A stretch of 64,000 nt of DNA from Symsagittifera roscoffensis (taxonomy: Eukaryota > Xenacoelomorpha > Acoela > Convolutidae), in NCBI RefSeq assembly GCF_963678635.1, contig NC_087065.1:57996754-58060753 (forward strand), in the 5' to 3' direction. The notes beneath the pieces were generated by a model. It made no database searches. It was not told the origin of the DNA and saw only the letters and a list, made by a program, of their open reading frames with translations. A program made the translations under genes and the position numbers. Of the stretch, positions 34,001 to 44,943 are shown one piece after another. The stretch's first letter is position 1, and each line of letters begins with the position of its first letter.

Positions 34001-37000
34001 TGCCTGGCAGCAAACCAATTTTTGGAAATAATCTCGGAAAAGAAAATAAATTTGGTCGACATCAAAAAGGTCAACAAATTTTCCGAAAGTTCCTGCTCGA
34101 GAAATTCCTGGATGCGCCCCTGATTTGAACAATTGTGTTTCTGCTGCAGCATTTGTTTTAATAAAGACAACATAAAGCGGGTCGATTATAACAGTTTTGG
34201 TCGTTTTTTCGCAGTTAGGCCTAATAAAGTGTCTATCAAAAAAAACAGAATACGAGGACGTATAATTTGCTCTCAAATTTCAAAGAGTTTTTCTTGTTTG
34301 AGAATCTGCTTGTTTCGTGAATTGATTTTTGGTGTTTTTCTACTTTTTTTCTCCGAGGGAATTATGAATTGTTCTAGTTGATTTTCGACGAGTCCACTAC
34401 TCCACCACCTAAAGCGACAGCAACTTCAACAGTAGGCAACTACCAAGCTGACTCAGTTTGTGAGACTGTTAAGGGGAAGTATGCTTATTTCCACTACTTG
34501 CAGGAGGGGATGAGCGACAGTGGATGGGGATGTGCTTACAGGTCCCTTCAGACAGTCTGGAGTTGGTTCCTCCTTCAGGGTTACACTGACAAACCAGTCA
34601 TTACGTAATTAGCTTTAAAAGTTTGAAGCTTTTAAGTTTTAAAAGTTTGAAGCTTTTTTTGGTTGTGGTTTGTAAAAATTTAAATTTTCTGTATTTGCTA
34701 GTATTTGCTATTTTTGCGAGTAGTTTTTGGAAGAGTTCCGGAAGCAGTATAGTTGCCTTCACAGGGGTGTTGCAATGAAAAGTGATTTAGTTTCTTACTG
34801 GTACAAGAGCAAAGCTCTTTAGAAAATGATGAAAGCTAATTAATGTTTGAAAATATTGAAAAATACATCAAGAATGTGATTGTACCCATTGTCGGAGTTA
34901 GTACTCTGGAACAAAATTTCATTCATCAATTTGAAATTTAAATTTACGGATTTCTAAACAGGCACAAAGAAATCCAGCAGACCCTGCACAAAATTGGCGA
35001 TAAGCCAGCATCCTTCGTCGGCTCCTCTCAATGGATCGGGTCATTTGAGGTCAGTTACGTATTGGACCACCACCTGGATATCACAAGTGCATTCATCAAC
35101 GTGCAATCTGGCGACCAAATAGTCTCTAATGCCCAACGAATCGCATCTCATTTCAAAAATCACGGGACTCCCATAATGGTAAGCATGGACTTTTATTTCA
35201 CTTGCGAGAACTATTGACTTGTAATCGGAAACCATACTTTTGTCATTAAAAGTTTTTTCTTATATATTCTATAAGAAGTACGTGCTGTTAGTGCAGTTAG
35301 TTTCATGTCCAAAACGTACAAGTTTACATGCTCAAATTCTTGAAAGCTGGTAGTCATTAGTTTTTTCAAATACAATTTTTGAAAAATTTCTTCAGATTTG
35401 TGGTTTTCATCCTACTTTTCTGTCGGCTGTTTTTCCGTTTGTTTGAAAGCACTATTTTATGTAGTACGCTTTTCAAGCAGTTTCTTTCCAGTGCTTGGGT
35501 TTTTTATTTTTGATTCAAATCGTTTTTATTATAATTTAAAGTTGTTCTTGTAGTGTGTAAATTTACCAACTCTGATTTCGAATTTTTTTTCGGTTAAATG
35601 GGTTCAGCTCGTGTTAGATTGACTTTGTCAACTTATATTGCGTAGAATCAAGGGCAAAATTTTTTAAAATGCTTTAGCGTGTTTCAGGAGAGATAGGTTG
35701 TAAAAATTTTGAGTTTTACAGCCCATCCCTCCTGAAACACGCTTAAGCATTTAAAATTGTTCGTCCTTCAATATACGCAATATAAACTGGATCAACCCAA
35801 CGAGGATCAACCGAATCTTTTCCGCTCGTTCCTTGATTCTCAATGATTTTTAAGGCTGTATATGAACATCTTTTTGTTCCAACCATTTGAAAAATGGAGA
35901 TGAATTTTGTATTCGGGTGTTAGTTTAATTAAAGCCCTCTCAGTCGTGATGCAAACAATATCAAACAACTTCGAAAAAGTGTTCTCAGTGTCGGGAAAAA
36001 TCTGTTCGAAATTTTCAATTTTTTGTGTACTTTCGAGCGAATAAGTTGAGCGAGCAGGATTATTTTATTTTCAGCTAAAAAATAACCGCAAAAAATCATC
36101 GGAATGGGTCGAGTAATTCATCATATTAAAGACCTTCCACTCATTCAAACGACTTCAAAATGTTTTCGAAAAGTTGTCCCCCATGCCGAGAAAAACTAAA
36201 TTTGTTTTTTTTTAAACTAATTTCGAGCGGTTAGAGCAAGCGAGCAGGCTTAATATAGAAGTACAAGCCACGAAATTTTGGTAAAATAGTTTGTAATTTT
36301 TGAAGTTTTTTCAGCGTCATTTTTGTATTAAAAACTGCGAAAGTTCAAAACAGTTTTTGCAAAAAAAATCGAAAAAAGAATTTTTTCTTCTCATTCTTTG
36401 ACAAAACTTGTTGCCCGATTTGCATAGTTTACAGTCACTGTCAAATAGACCTAATTTTTAGGTTTTTTCAGATCCTTTTTTATCACAAGACAGTAAAAAA
36501 ACAACACCAAGCTGAAAAAAGCATGAAAAAAAACTTATATTTTGTTTAAGAATATGGTCACAACATTCTGTGCTACTGGCACAGCAACTGGTTAGCCTTG
36601 TTTTTATGTTTATACATGTAGTTTTTTTACCAAATTCAAGAGTAATTTTTTCAGGCAATTTTTTCAATAAAAAACGGCTTCTTTTTCTAAATATCGTGTA
36701 TTGCTGTGGTTTGATTGTATTGAAAGTGTTGCGAAGCAAGAGTTTCGCACGCTTAAGTTAAAGCGCATATTGTAATGCTTAAGAAATTGTTTGGCTTTCC
36801 AATGTTATCCGTGATTCTAACCAAACGTCTGATGAATCATGGATGCTTTAGCTGTAGTTTTTTGCTTCTTTCGCAATGCAAACTTGTGGGTATTTTTCGT
36901 TTTCCACGCAAACTAAGGTACCACAAACAATTATCGGAGGTCGAGTGATATATCAAATTAGAGCCGTTTCATTCGTTATTCAAACGATGTCAAAAAACTT

Positions 37001-40000
37001 GTTCTCAGGAAAAAGTGTTCTCATTGTCATGAAAAACCGGTTCAAAACTTTGAATTTTTGGTCTAATTTTGACCGAATAAGGTGAGCGAGTAGGCTTATT
37101 TGGTTTTCAGCCGGAAAATTGCTTCGAATAATCATTGGAATCGGTCGAGTGATGCATCTTCTTAAAGACCTTCCACTCATTCGAACGACTTCAAAAAATT
37201 TTCGAAAAGTTGTCCCAGTGTGGAGAAAAACTCAATTAAAGGTTTTGAGTTTTAGTTTTATTTTGAACGGTTAAAGCAAACGAGCAAGTTTTTTATAGAA
37301 TTATAAGCCATAAATATTTTTTGAAATGGTTGTGATTTTTTGAAGTTTTTTTCAGCGTCATTTGTGGCCCAAAATACTTCAGAAGCTCAAAACAGTTTCT
37401 GCAAAAAAAAATTGAAAAAGTAATTTTTGGTTTTTGTTTATAGTTCTTGTCATTTTTTCACTAAGATCTTTGCCTGCTTTGCATATATTACAGTGACTGT
37501 CGAGACCACGTTAATTTCAGTTTTTTTTTTCAGAGCCTTTTATCACACCACATTAAATAAAACACTAACTTCAAAAACATTTTTTGTATTTTTCTAGAAT
37601 ATGTTCGGAAAATTCTGTGGTACTTGCGCAGCCACCAGATATCCTTGTTTATAGATGTAGTGGTTTTAACTGAATTCAAGTAATTTTTCAGGTTAGTTTA
37701 TCATAAAAATCGGCTTCCTTTTCTTTATCGTATTTTGCTGTTTTGATTGTATTGCTGCTTTAATGTACGCTTTCGAAAGGTTTGTTTGATCATTTTGCGT
37801 ATGATCAAAAACTAAGAGAAAAAAACGGTTATCTATCTGTCTATTATTTAATTGGCGTTTCACGTCACATGCCGTTTTTTTTCGAATTGCAAACTTTTTA
37901 AAGGTTTTCGTCTAAATTATTATTTGAAATAGGAAAATCTAAAGAGTGGTGCTGTCAGGGTGCCCTCAGGATTTTTTTCTAGCCTTCAATTAATATTGCT
38001 CAAATTCTTTTGGTTTCCAAAATATGGCGTTTTTTATGATTTTTCTTTTTTTTTCAACAAAATTTGATTTTAAAAAAGTTAATAAATTTTGAATTTGGCA
38101 ATACTGTGAATGGGCTATGTCGAAATACACTGAGAGTTAGCAAACCTGGCCCCCAAAGTTTTTTTATCAAAGCCTTTGGTTTCTAAGATGGCGTTTATGG
38201 TTTTTCAAGTTTTTTTAACAAATTTTGTGTTTGAAGTTGAAATTTTTCATTCCTATGGTTTTGTCGGGGTTCACTCTGGAGTTGCATCCGAGTTTTTCTG
38301 CTCAATTTTGTATGGTTTCCGAGATACGGTTTTTTTATGATTTTTTCAAGAAACTTTCTTTTAAAAAAATTAACCAACCTGAAGTTTTGTTTCCTTTGAT
38401 GGAGTTTTATCAGAGTACACTATGGGGATGCAAAACTGACCTCCAAATTTGACTGCTCAGTTTCTTTTGATTTGCGAGATATCGCCTGTCTTAGCAAGCG
38501 TTATCAAATCCGAATGTAGATTTTTTTCAGGTTAACAACTAGTTTAACTAAATCAGTTGAAGCAGTTGTTGTCTGTCTTAATGGGAGGCCCAGAAATGAG
38601 TTTTCGGAGCATGTCTGCCTTTTAAATGGCCCTTTCAGTCGATTTTTTGTTGCTTTCTAAACCACTCTCAATGTTTTTTTTTCGCTGATTGTTTTCGTTT
38701 TCTTTTTTGTTTTCTTCAGCTTAAATGGTATCGGCTGTAACATCTGTTTATTTTCTTCATAATTTGTTGTTTGACGGGCCAAAGCATTTTTTTTGCCTTT
38801 GTGCTTTTGAAAGGGGGTGTGAAAAACGGCAGTTTAAGATTTTTTCTGCTCCAAATTTCTTACAGCAATTGTTTTCGGGTCATTTGTCGTCTACCCAAGT
38901 GTTGTCTGTTCAGGTATCGTTTCATGAATACTGTTTCTCAAGACTTATTTCACACTGGCATTTGTGTTTATCAGTATTTTCTTTCAAAATCAACCACCTT
39001 CGAAATAATGTAACTTTTTTTGTCAAATCAAAGGTTTTTGTCCATTTTTTTTGGCTAGCTGCCGTTCTATTTTTGACGTATCGCAAGTGGTGCGAAGCTC
39101 TGCTTCGCCTCTGTGTATTAAATGCTCTCAAAAACTTTGATTCAAAAACTAGCAGAACGGAAACCCTTAGCTCTATTGTGGAGTTCTGTTAGGGTACACA
39201 CTTGGGTTGCACAAACTACCGTCCATCGAATAGGATTGATCAAAACCTTTAAACAGCCGAGATATGACGTTGTTTATTATTTTTTGCTTTGTGTTTTCAA
39301 AAGTTTTAGGTGTAAACAAAAACTTATTAAAATTGAATTTCTCGACATGTTTGATGCTGTTAGGATGTTCTTGAAATTTTCCAACTTGATTGCTATTTGA
39401 AATTTTCAATTTTAGTTTGCGAGATGACAGTTTTAATGATTTTTTTTTCAAATTTTTTGGTAATCTAATGTTTTTTTTTAAAAATCTGTCGTTCTAACAT
39501 TTGATTCATTTTCATAATTACAAAACAAGCTACTGAATGTTGTTGGACATTTTAAGGACCTGTAAAAATTCAGATACCCGATGAAAGTCTGTAGTTTCGA
39601 AGGTATAATCAGATTGATAAAAAAACCTAAAAATTGCCTCATTTTAAATCCTTCAATAAATGAATTAGAACACCCTGATGAATGGGCCCAATTTAATTTA
39701 ACGGTTGCATTAATTATCGTTTTTTTTTTCATTTATATTTACAGAAGTTTTTTTTTCACTCTCAACAATCTATTAAAAGGAGCGGAGTTGCGAGTCATGC
39801 GCTAGGGTCTAATTAATGCACTTGCCAAAGCAAATATCTGTTAATCGCGAACTGAGACTTTTTTTTCACGTAAGAAAATTTTCTTACATCTGAAATTGAA
39901 GTCAACTTTATTAGTGAACCTTAGCATTTTTGAGACTGCTCACCTCTTGTCCTACAGGTTCTCTCCGTACCCTTAGGCACGGGTTTCGGGCCTGGCCGGA

Positions 40001-40869
40001 CCTTGTCTTTTCATACATTTTAAAATGTATGAAATTTTAAAAAAATCCTGGAAAAATTGAATTGTCTGACTTTTGTTTGTCTGCTTATGTTTTTTCTGCT
40101 TACTTACCACACTAAGTTTTTCTCGTGTCGTCAGCAAGTTTCGACATAAATGCAAGTGTTTTTGATGTATTCTTGTAATTTATAGAATTAATAGCCCTGT
40201 CTTCGTTGATTTTCTTTTTTTGTTTCGCTTAAAAGCTTCATTCGGCATAATGTTTCGGCTTAGTTGCCTTGATTTGTGTTGCTTCAAGGGCAAAAATTGA
40301 TTGATCAAAGTTTCAAATAGTTTGTCCTGCAAAAGTTCAAAGTATTAAATCATTTCTTATAGCATATTTTGTTTTTTGCTCTATGTGTGGCTTAGAGGGG
40401 CTGTTTTTGGCTGAATGAAATCATTGTCGGCTTCGCCTCTGTGTTAAAAGAGGGTTTTAATATTGAACTGATCCAATAACACACTGAAAGACTTCAAAAT
40501 TCTAGCTGAGCTGCAAAACAACTCAATTAAATTTTTGGCTACAGTTACTCAGTATGGTCCGAAAGTATTGATATAGATCAGCCAAATGTTTCATCCAAGT
40601 ATTTCCCTAATTTTGATAAAATTGATGGCTTTTTGTTTCTATCCCAGGTTGGAGGTGGCGTATTAGCACACACAATTTGCGGGATCTGCTACGAAGAAGA
40701 TGCTATCGAATCCACTGTTAAATACCTGATTCTGGATCCTCATTACACTGGAGCAGAGGAGTTGAAAAATATTAAGAAAAAACAAGTGTACGCATGGAAG
40801 CCACAATCATTTTGGAAAAGCGACTCGTTTTACAACTTATGTCTGCCTCAGAAGCCAAATATTTTCTGA
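31076..40869 (+). CDS. UFSP2: Ufm1-specific protease 2
   Basis: A cysteine protease that matures UFM1 precursor and removes UFM1 from targets at the ER. Exons: 31076-31418, 33335-33828, 34378-34604, 34962-35178 and 40648-40869 (500 aa, phases agree throughout). The N-terminal half is diverged. [15 protein letters not shown] and [14 protein letters not shown] match the linker. The peptidase C78 domain has Cys331 in [13 protein letters not shown], then [32 protein letters not shown], and Asp457/His459 in [13 protein letters not shown]. The protein ends [12 protein letters not shown]. An acceptor TTTCAG (31062) precedes the ATG. The acceptor of exon 2 at 33334 has a poor pyrimidine tract, so that boundary is less certain. 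The last intron (5469 bp) is packed with repeats and separates the catalytic Cys from Asp-His. Confidence 0.95.
31544..31913. mobile_element. hAT-like MITE in UFSP2 intron 1
   Basis: Ends are TAGGGGTGAG and CTCACCTCTA, imperfect terminal inverted repeats. Both ends carry subterminal runs of TTCGGTTCGATTCGGTTCG. Flanks TTCTTTGG and CTTTTTGG resemble an 8-bp target duplication (6 of 8 match), the length typical of hAT transposons. No transposase is encoded. Confidence 0.7.
32140..32977 (-). repeat. Repeat family E, minus-strand copy with doubled end
   Basis: The terminal stem-loop block occurs twice, at 32140-32186 and 32304-32351 (AAGGATAACCGG... and AAGGATAGCCAG...). The body ends at GGTCGGAACA 32968-32977. 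Confidence 0.65.
32978..33260 (-). repeat. Repeat family E, second partial minus copy
   Basis: Repeats the body segment AATCACGACTAAAAGG, GATATATCACTCAAC and CACCCGAATACAAAG, ending GGTCGGAACA at 33251-33260. Confidence 0.6.
35625..35790. repeat. Imperfect long hairpin in UFSP2 intron 4
   Basis: The core AAATGCTTTAGCGTGTTTCAGGAG pairs with its near-complement (one mismatch in 24), with a loop of about 38 bases that itself pairs (TTGTAAAA/TTTTACAG). Weaker pairing extends outward to TTATATTGCGTA on both sides, giving ~75-bp arms. Confidence 0.75.
35876..36600 (+). repeat. Repeat family E with duplicated internal unit
   Basis: Starts TGTTCCAACCATTTGAAAAA. It carries two ~170-bp internal units, each with GAGTAATTCATCATATTAAA-like, TCAAACGACTTC-like and GAGCAAGCGAGCAGG-like blocks. 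It ends with the stem-loop CTGTGCTACTGGCACAG and CTTGTTTTT. Confidence 0.65.
36880..37650 (+). repeat. Repeat family E, adjacent copy
   Basis: Same internal doublet as 35876-36600: GGTCGAGTGATATATCAAAT at 36940 and TCGGTCGAGTGATGCATC at 37141. It ends with the terminal block TTCTGTGGTACTTGCGCAGC at 37612. Confidence 0.6.
38010..38470 (+). repeat. Tandem repeat, ~145-165-bp unit
   Basis: Units begin with variants of TTGGTTTCCAAAATATGGCG (38010), TTGGTTTCTAAGATGGCG (38178) and TATGGTTTCCGAGATACGG (38310). Each is followed by TTTTTATGATTTTTC and a Lys-rich-looking A/T tract. Related fragments recur at 39260 and 39410. Confidence 0.5.
39940..40150 (+). repeat. tRNA-like repeat fragment with perfect palindrome
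   Basis: GTACCCTTAGGCACGGGTTTCGGGC, key part ACGGGTTTCGGGC, resembles a B-box region and matches the repeat at 53775-53830. The exact 24-bp palindrome TTCATACATTTT/AAAATGTATGAA lies at 40010-40033. Confidence 0.5.
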
Positions 40870-40985
40870 TTACTAAAGCCTTAGAAAAAGATGGTAATAA
40901 TTTGAGCATTTTGTAAATTTGTATTTTCATTTCTTTATTAAAGGATGGCGGTTTATTATTGAATTCTTATGTTTTGAATCTTTTT

Positions 40986-40991
40986 AATAAA
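40986..40991 (+). terminator. Poly(A) signal AATAAA of UFSP2
   Basis: Lies 117 bases after the UFSP2 stop codon and is the first AATAAA on the sense strand there. Confidence 0.6.
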
Positions 40992-41164
40992 AGCAAATAA
41001 GTTTCTTCCAATGCCGTTCCGACCACAGTAATAAAAAAACAAGAAAAACATTTTTTTTTAAAATTGCGTTGCTTTTCTGTCCGTAGTGTGATGAAAGGAT
41101 CTGAAAGAAAGCCTGGATTTTTGCATATTCGATGGTCACTGTTCTATTTTGCTAAGCCAGTGTA

Positions 41165-41795
41165 TTAGTACGAACCTTCTTTTTTTCAACCTAAGTCGCA
41201 AATATTGGTGCCAAATTTGGGGCACCCTTACAGCTTTTTCATAGCATGTGCTTTGACATTCGAAGTTGTAATAAGTTAACACAGTTGATGCATTTTTAAT
41301 TCATCAATTGAACCGAAAAAAGCTATTTGTTTCAAACAACATCCTAATGATAAAAACTCGATTTCAGAAATTTTCTTACCTAATCTATCTTTCATAATTT
41401 ATACTTATACATAATGTGGCTTTATGCTTGCTATTTGTTACCTGCAAAGTTAGTGTGGCTGCCTACAGTTTGTTTTATTCCAAAAATTATTAATTGCAAA
41501 AGTGAGTCTATTTTTATTTTGTGCTGAACCGCTTTGGCAATAGGTTAGCATATGTAGCTGCTTTATTCGTGACTAGTGTTTGTTGGTTGTTAAGCTTCAG
41601 CGGCTGAGGGGATAGTGCGTAAGACTCTAAATCTCTTGATTGCAGTAGGTCGCAGATTCGAATCCTACACATAGCCGAGTTTTTGCTAATTCGAGGCTTA
41701 TTTCTACTTTTTCTTATTTCAATTGAGAGAGCTGCTTTTTGGTCGTGTTCGCGCAAGTGTTTGCGAAGCGCAGCTTTGCCTCTGTGTGAAATTTT
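41165..41795 (+). repeat. Repeat family B, most complete copy
   Basis: Starts with CAACCTAAGTCGCAAATATTG and runs through AAGTTAACACAGTTGATGC and AAACTCGATTTCAG. A tRNA-like head at ~41597-41680 contains GGCTGAGG (A-box side) and GATTCGAATCC (B box). GAGTTTTTGCTAATTCGAGG follows, then the tail hairpin and CCTCTGTGTG. The T stem does not pair, so it is not a functional tRNA gene. Confidence 0.7.
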
Positions 41796-41899
41796 TTGAT
41801 TACTAAGAAGGCGATAAAAACTTTGCTCGAGTCAACTAAGTTTTCGCGGCTTTAAATACCTATTATTATAACTCCTATTATATTTCCTATTATAACTCC

Positions 41900-42075
41900 T
41901 AAATAACTCCTATTATACGCCCGCTTGCTCGCTCTGTTTGCTCGTCACAAGAAACAAGAATGAAAATCAAAAATTTGAACCAAGTTTCTTGGCACTGAAA
42001 AAACTTTTGAGAGCATCAAAATGGTATATCACTCTTCCCATTATGATGAAATTTTGTGGTACCAATGAACTTTTT
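41900..42075 (-). repeat. Repeat family E fragment
   Basis: CGCCCGCTTGCTCGCTCTG is the complement of the AGCGAGCAGGC block of E. TGGTATATCACTC and TTTGTGGTACCA follow in E order. Confidence 0.5.
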
Positions 42076-43575
42076 TATAGCAACAGTCTCAGACTCAGAT
42101 AAGTTTAAAAAATTTTCATGCAAAAGATTTTAAGTTTTTGCTAAAGTCGTCACCAAGCAGAAATTGAAAAAACAAGTTTGTTATATCTTATCAAGTAGAG
42201 AAATGAACAATTTTATCATCATTTGTTAGCACTGGGTAGTTAAACTGGCAAGGAATTTTATAAATAAGAAAGTACCATCATTAAGTGCAAAAACATTTTG
42301 ACCTTTCGCCGACTTTAAGGCCATTTTAAAATCATTCCCGGAAACAAGAGAATTTTCATCTTTGTCTTTTAATCCATTGAACCACTCGGTAGCAGTCCAA
42401 TACGTATTTAGTGGTTCATTGAGACGTTCTGGTGTAGCAGTCTAGCGATCAAATTTCAGAAATATTTTCTGCTCGGTGTCTTACTCTAATTCCAGAATAG
42501 TTAAACTTATCATTCATCTGAATGATAATTCTTGCTGTAAACTAACTTTCTGATAGCTGTAGTCTCAAACAAATTTAAAAAAAACTATCCAATCAAATGT
42601 TTTAAACACTTAACTTGAGTCGTCACCAAGCAAAAATTGACTAAGTACACCCGTTTGTTGAATTTTTTCAGCGTGAGAAGTTCAAGTTGGATTTCTTGAT
42701 ATTTAAGTAAAACAGTAACCTTTCAAATTGATAACACCAGTTATTACGTTATATGCCAGCAGTGGTTAGTTGAAGTGGCAAGAACTATCAAAAAGACAAA
42801 TTTCCGGAATACTTATTCTGTTATCATTCATCAAAGTGATAGTTGTTGCTGTAAACAAACTTTTTTGTAGCTGCAGTCTCAAATAAATTTTTAAATCATT
42901 TTATGCTAAAGAGTTAAAAAGTTTTCTTGAGGTTTCACCAAGCAAAAGTTGAATAAATTGACATATTTATTGAATCTTATCGGTGAGAGAAGTCCAAAAT
43001 GGTTATCTTGGTTTATGAGTAAAACATTAATTATCGAAATTTTTAACACCATTGATTTCGTCGTATGTTAGCACTGGTTAGCAATGGCATAAATTGAATA
43101 AATTGACATATTTATTGATCTTATCTGTGAGAGAAGTCCAAAATTAATATTTTGGTGTATGAGTAAAACAAAATTCATCGAAACTTTTAACACAATTTAT
43201 TTCGTCGTATGTTAGCACTGGGTTGTAAAACTGGCCAAAACTGTCAAAAAATGAAAACTTCCGGAATAGTTAAACTGTTATCTTTCATCAAAAAGGCAGT
43301 TGTTAATGTAAACAAGCTTTCTGATTGCTGTAGTCTGCAAAAGTTTTTAAAAATTTTCTGGCATCGTCACTACGCAGAAAGTGAATATTGACACATGTTT
43401 TTTGAATCTTATCAGTGGGAGAAGTCCAAAATGGATATCTTGCTTTTTAGTAAAACAATTACAATCCAAATTTTTAACACCATTTGTTTTGTCGCATGTT
43501 GGTATTGTGTAGGTAAACTGGCAAGAAGTATAAAAAGTACAAAATTCCGGAATAGTTTAACTTATCATTAATCAA
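42076..43575 (+). repeat. Tandem array, ~312-bp unit
   Basis: Recurrent landmarks: CCGGAATAGTT-type at ~42492, 42805, 43262 and 43546; TGTAGTCTCAAA-type; CACCAAGCAAAAATTG-type at ~42150, 42625 and 42937, with a diverged copy at ~43368; and GAGAAGTCCAAAATGG-type. The regular spacing is about 312 bp, with one extra internal duplication of ~125 bp near 43085-43215. It encodes nothing. Confidence 0.75.
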
Positions 43576-43818
43576 CATTTTCTTGAAGGTCTTTTCTCGT
43601 TTTTGAAAAACTGGGGTATTTTGTTTTACTGTGATGCTACTTTTTTAAGCATTATGCATTTTTTAATATTTTCATTATGTAAAATATCTACGAAAGATAA
43701 AACTAAAATCGTCTTCTGTCATTATTTACAAAATAGTAAAATAAATTGAGTCGTTTTCATTTTTTCATTACAGTAAATAATTTGGTTTTGAATTAGTGTG
43801 GTTTTTAGTTGTACTTGT

Positions 43819-44438
43819 TGTTCCGACCATTGAAAATGTGCAGGAACTTTGTCATAGGGTGTGTCTTGGTTTTTTCCTTTTCTGTTTTCCACACAAAATC
43901 AGGTTCCACAATTAATCATCGGACCGGGTTGAGTGATATATCAAACTAAAGACTTATAGTCGTGATTCGAAACACATTTTAAAAATTCAAAAAAATTTCC
44001 CAGTGTCGAGAAAAACCGGTTTGAAATTTTTGATTTTTCGTCTGATTTCCAGCGAATAAATCGAGCGAGCAGTCTTTTTTTTATTGTGTAAAAGCTTACA
44101 ATATCTTATTTTAAAACGTAAAAACTTAGTTTTACTTGAGTAATGTTAATGTACTTTGAGCATTTTAGCGCCTGTTTGGAATCAAAGTTTTCAAAAATTC
44201 GAAAAACTGCAAAAAAATTTCGAAATTTTTTTTTTTGATTTTTTCGTTTTTCTAGTAAATTTTCAATTTGCTTATTTTATTATGCCTGCGGAATATACCT
44301 GATCTCCAGTTTTTTATTCAGCTTCTTTGATCACAAAACGCCAAAAAAAACGGCAATAGTTTGAAAAAACCTTGTTTTTTTAAGACTGTGGTCGGAACAT
44401 TCTGTGCAACTTGCACAGTAACCGGCTATCCTTACTTA
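43819..44438 (+). repeat. Repeat family E, intact-looking copy
   Basis: Starts TGTTCCGACC (43819), carries the inverted decamer GGTCGGAACA at 44390-44399, and ends with the stem-loop CTGTGC-AACTT-GCACAG and CCGGCTATCC. It has no reading frame of note. Confidence 0.7.
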
Positions 44439-44926
44439 GCTATATAATATTTTTTGATATAGGGTTGGTGTTTCAACAAATCTGGTATATAATTATCAAA
44501 AATAGTTTGTGCACATACAGGAAGGGGACTAATGAAAAATAAGTGAATAATCTGATATTAATCTGTTTGTAATTAGAAAATTAATTTTATACTAATAACC
44601 AAACACGCGAACGCTTCCCACAGAGGGTGATCTTGGTCTGCGCAAACTACTACTATTTGTCTTCTAGTTGTATGATTGTAAGTTTCAGATTGTTGTTGTT
44701 AACGCTATAGCCTACTTAAAACACGCAAAAAAAATCGCCTGACTACCAATTGAGCAATTTTTTTTTAAAATGTACTTACTTATCATGTTTATTATGTTTA
44801 TCATAAAAGAACAAATAACTGAAGACTTGTTTCTCGTTTGTACAAGAAAAATATAGTCTGAAAATGCGCGTTTATCCGGTAGTTTCAATTTTAATAGTTC
44901 GACAGTTCAGTCTAGCTGTTAGTTTT

Positions 44927-44937
44927 TGATTTTTCAG
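44927..44937 (+). promoter_or_regulatory. Splice acceptor before copine start codon
   Basis: TTGATTTTTCAG ends at 44937, six bases before ATG 44944. It accepts either a 5'-UTR exon or a spliced leader. Confidence 0.5.
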
Positions 44938-44943
44938 AACGTA

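Noticed and set aside
41597-41680. tRNA gene candidate with GATTCGAATCC
   Set aside because: T stem and acceptor stem do not pair and the segment recurs inside repeat family B. It is a SINE head.
42076-43575. CRISPR-like regular array
   Set aside because: The repeats are ~300-bp diverged satellite-like units without short repeats and unique spacers, in an animal genome.
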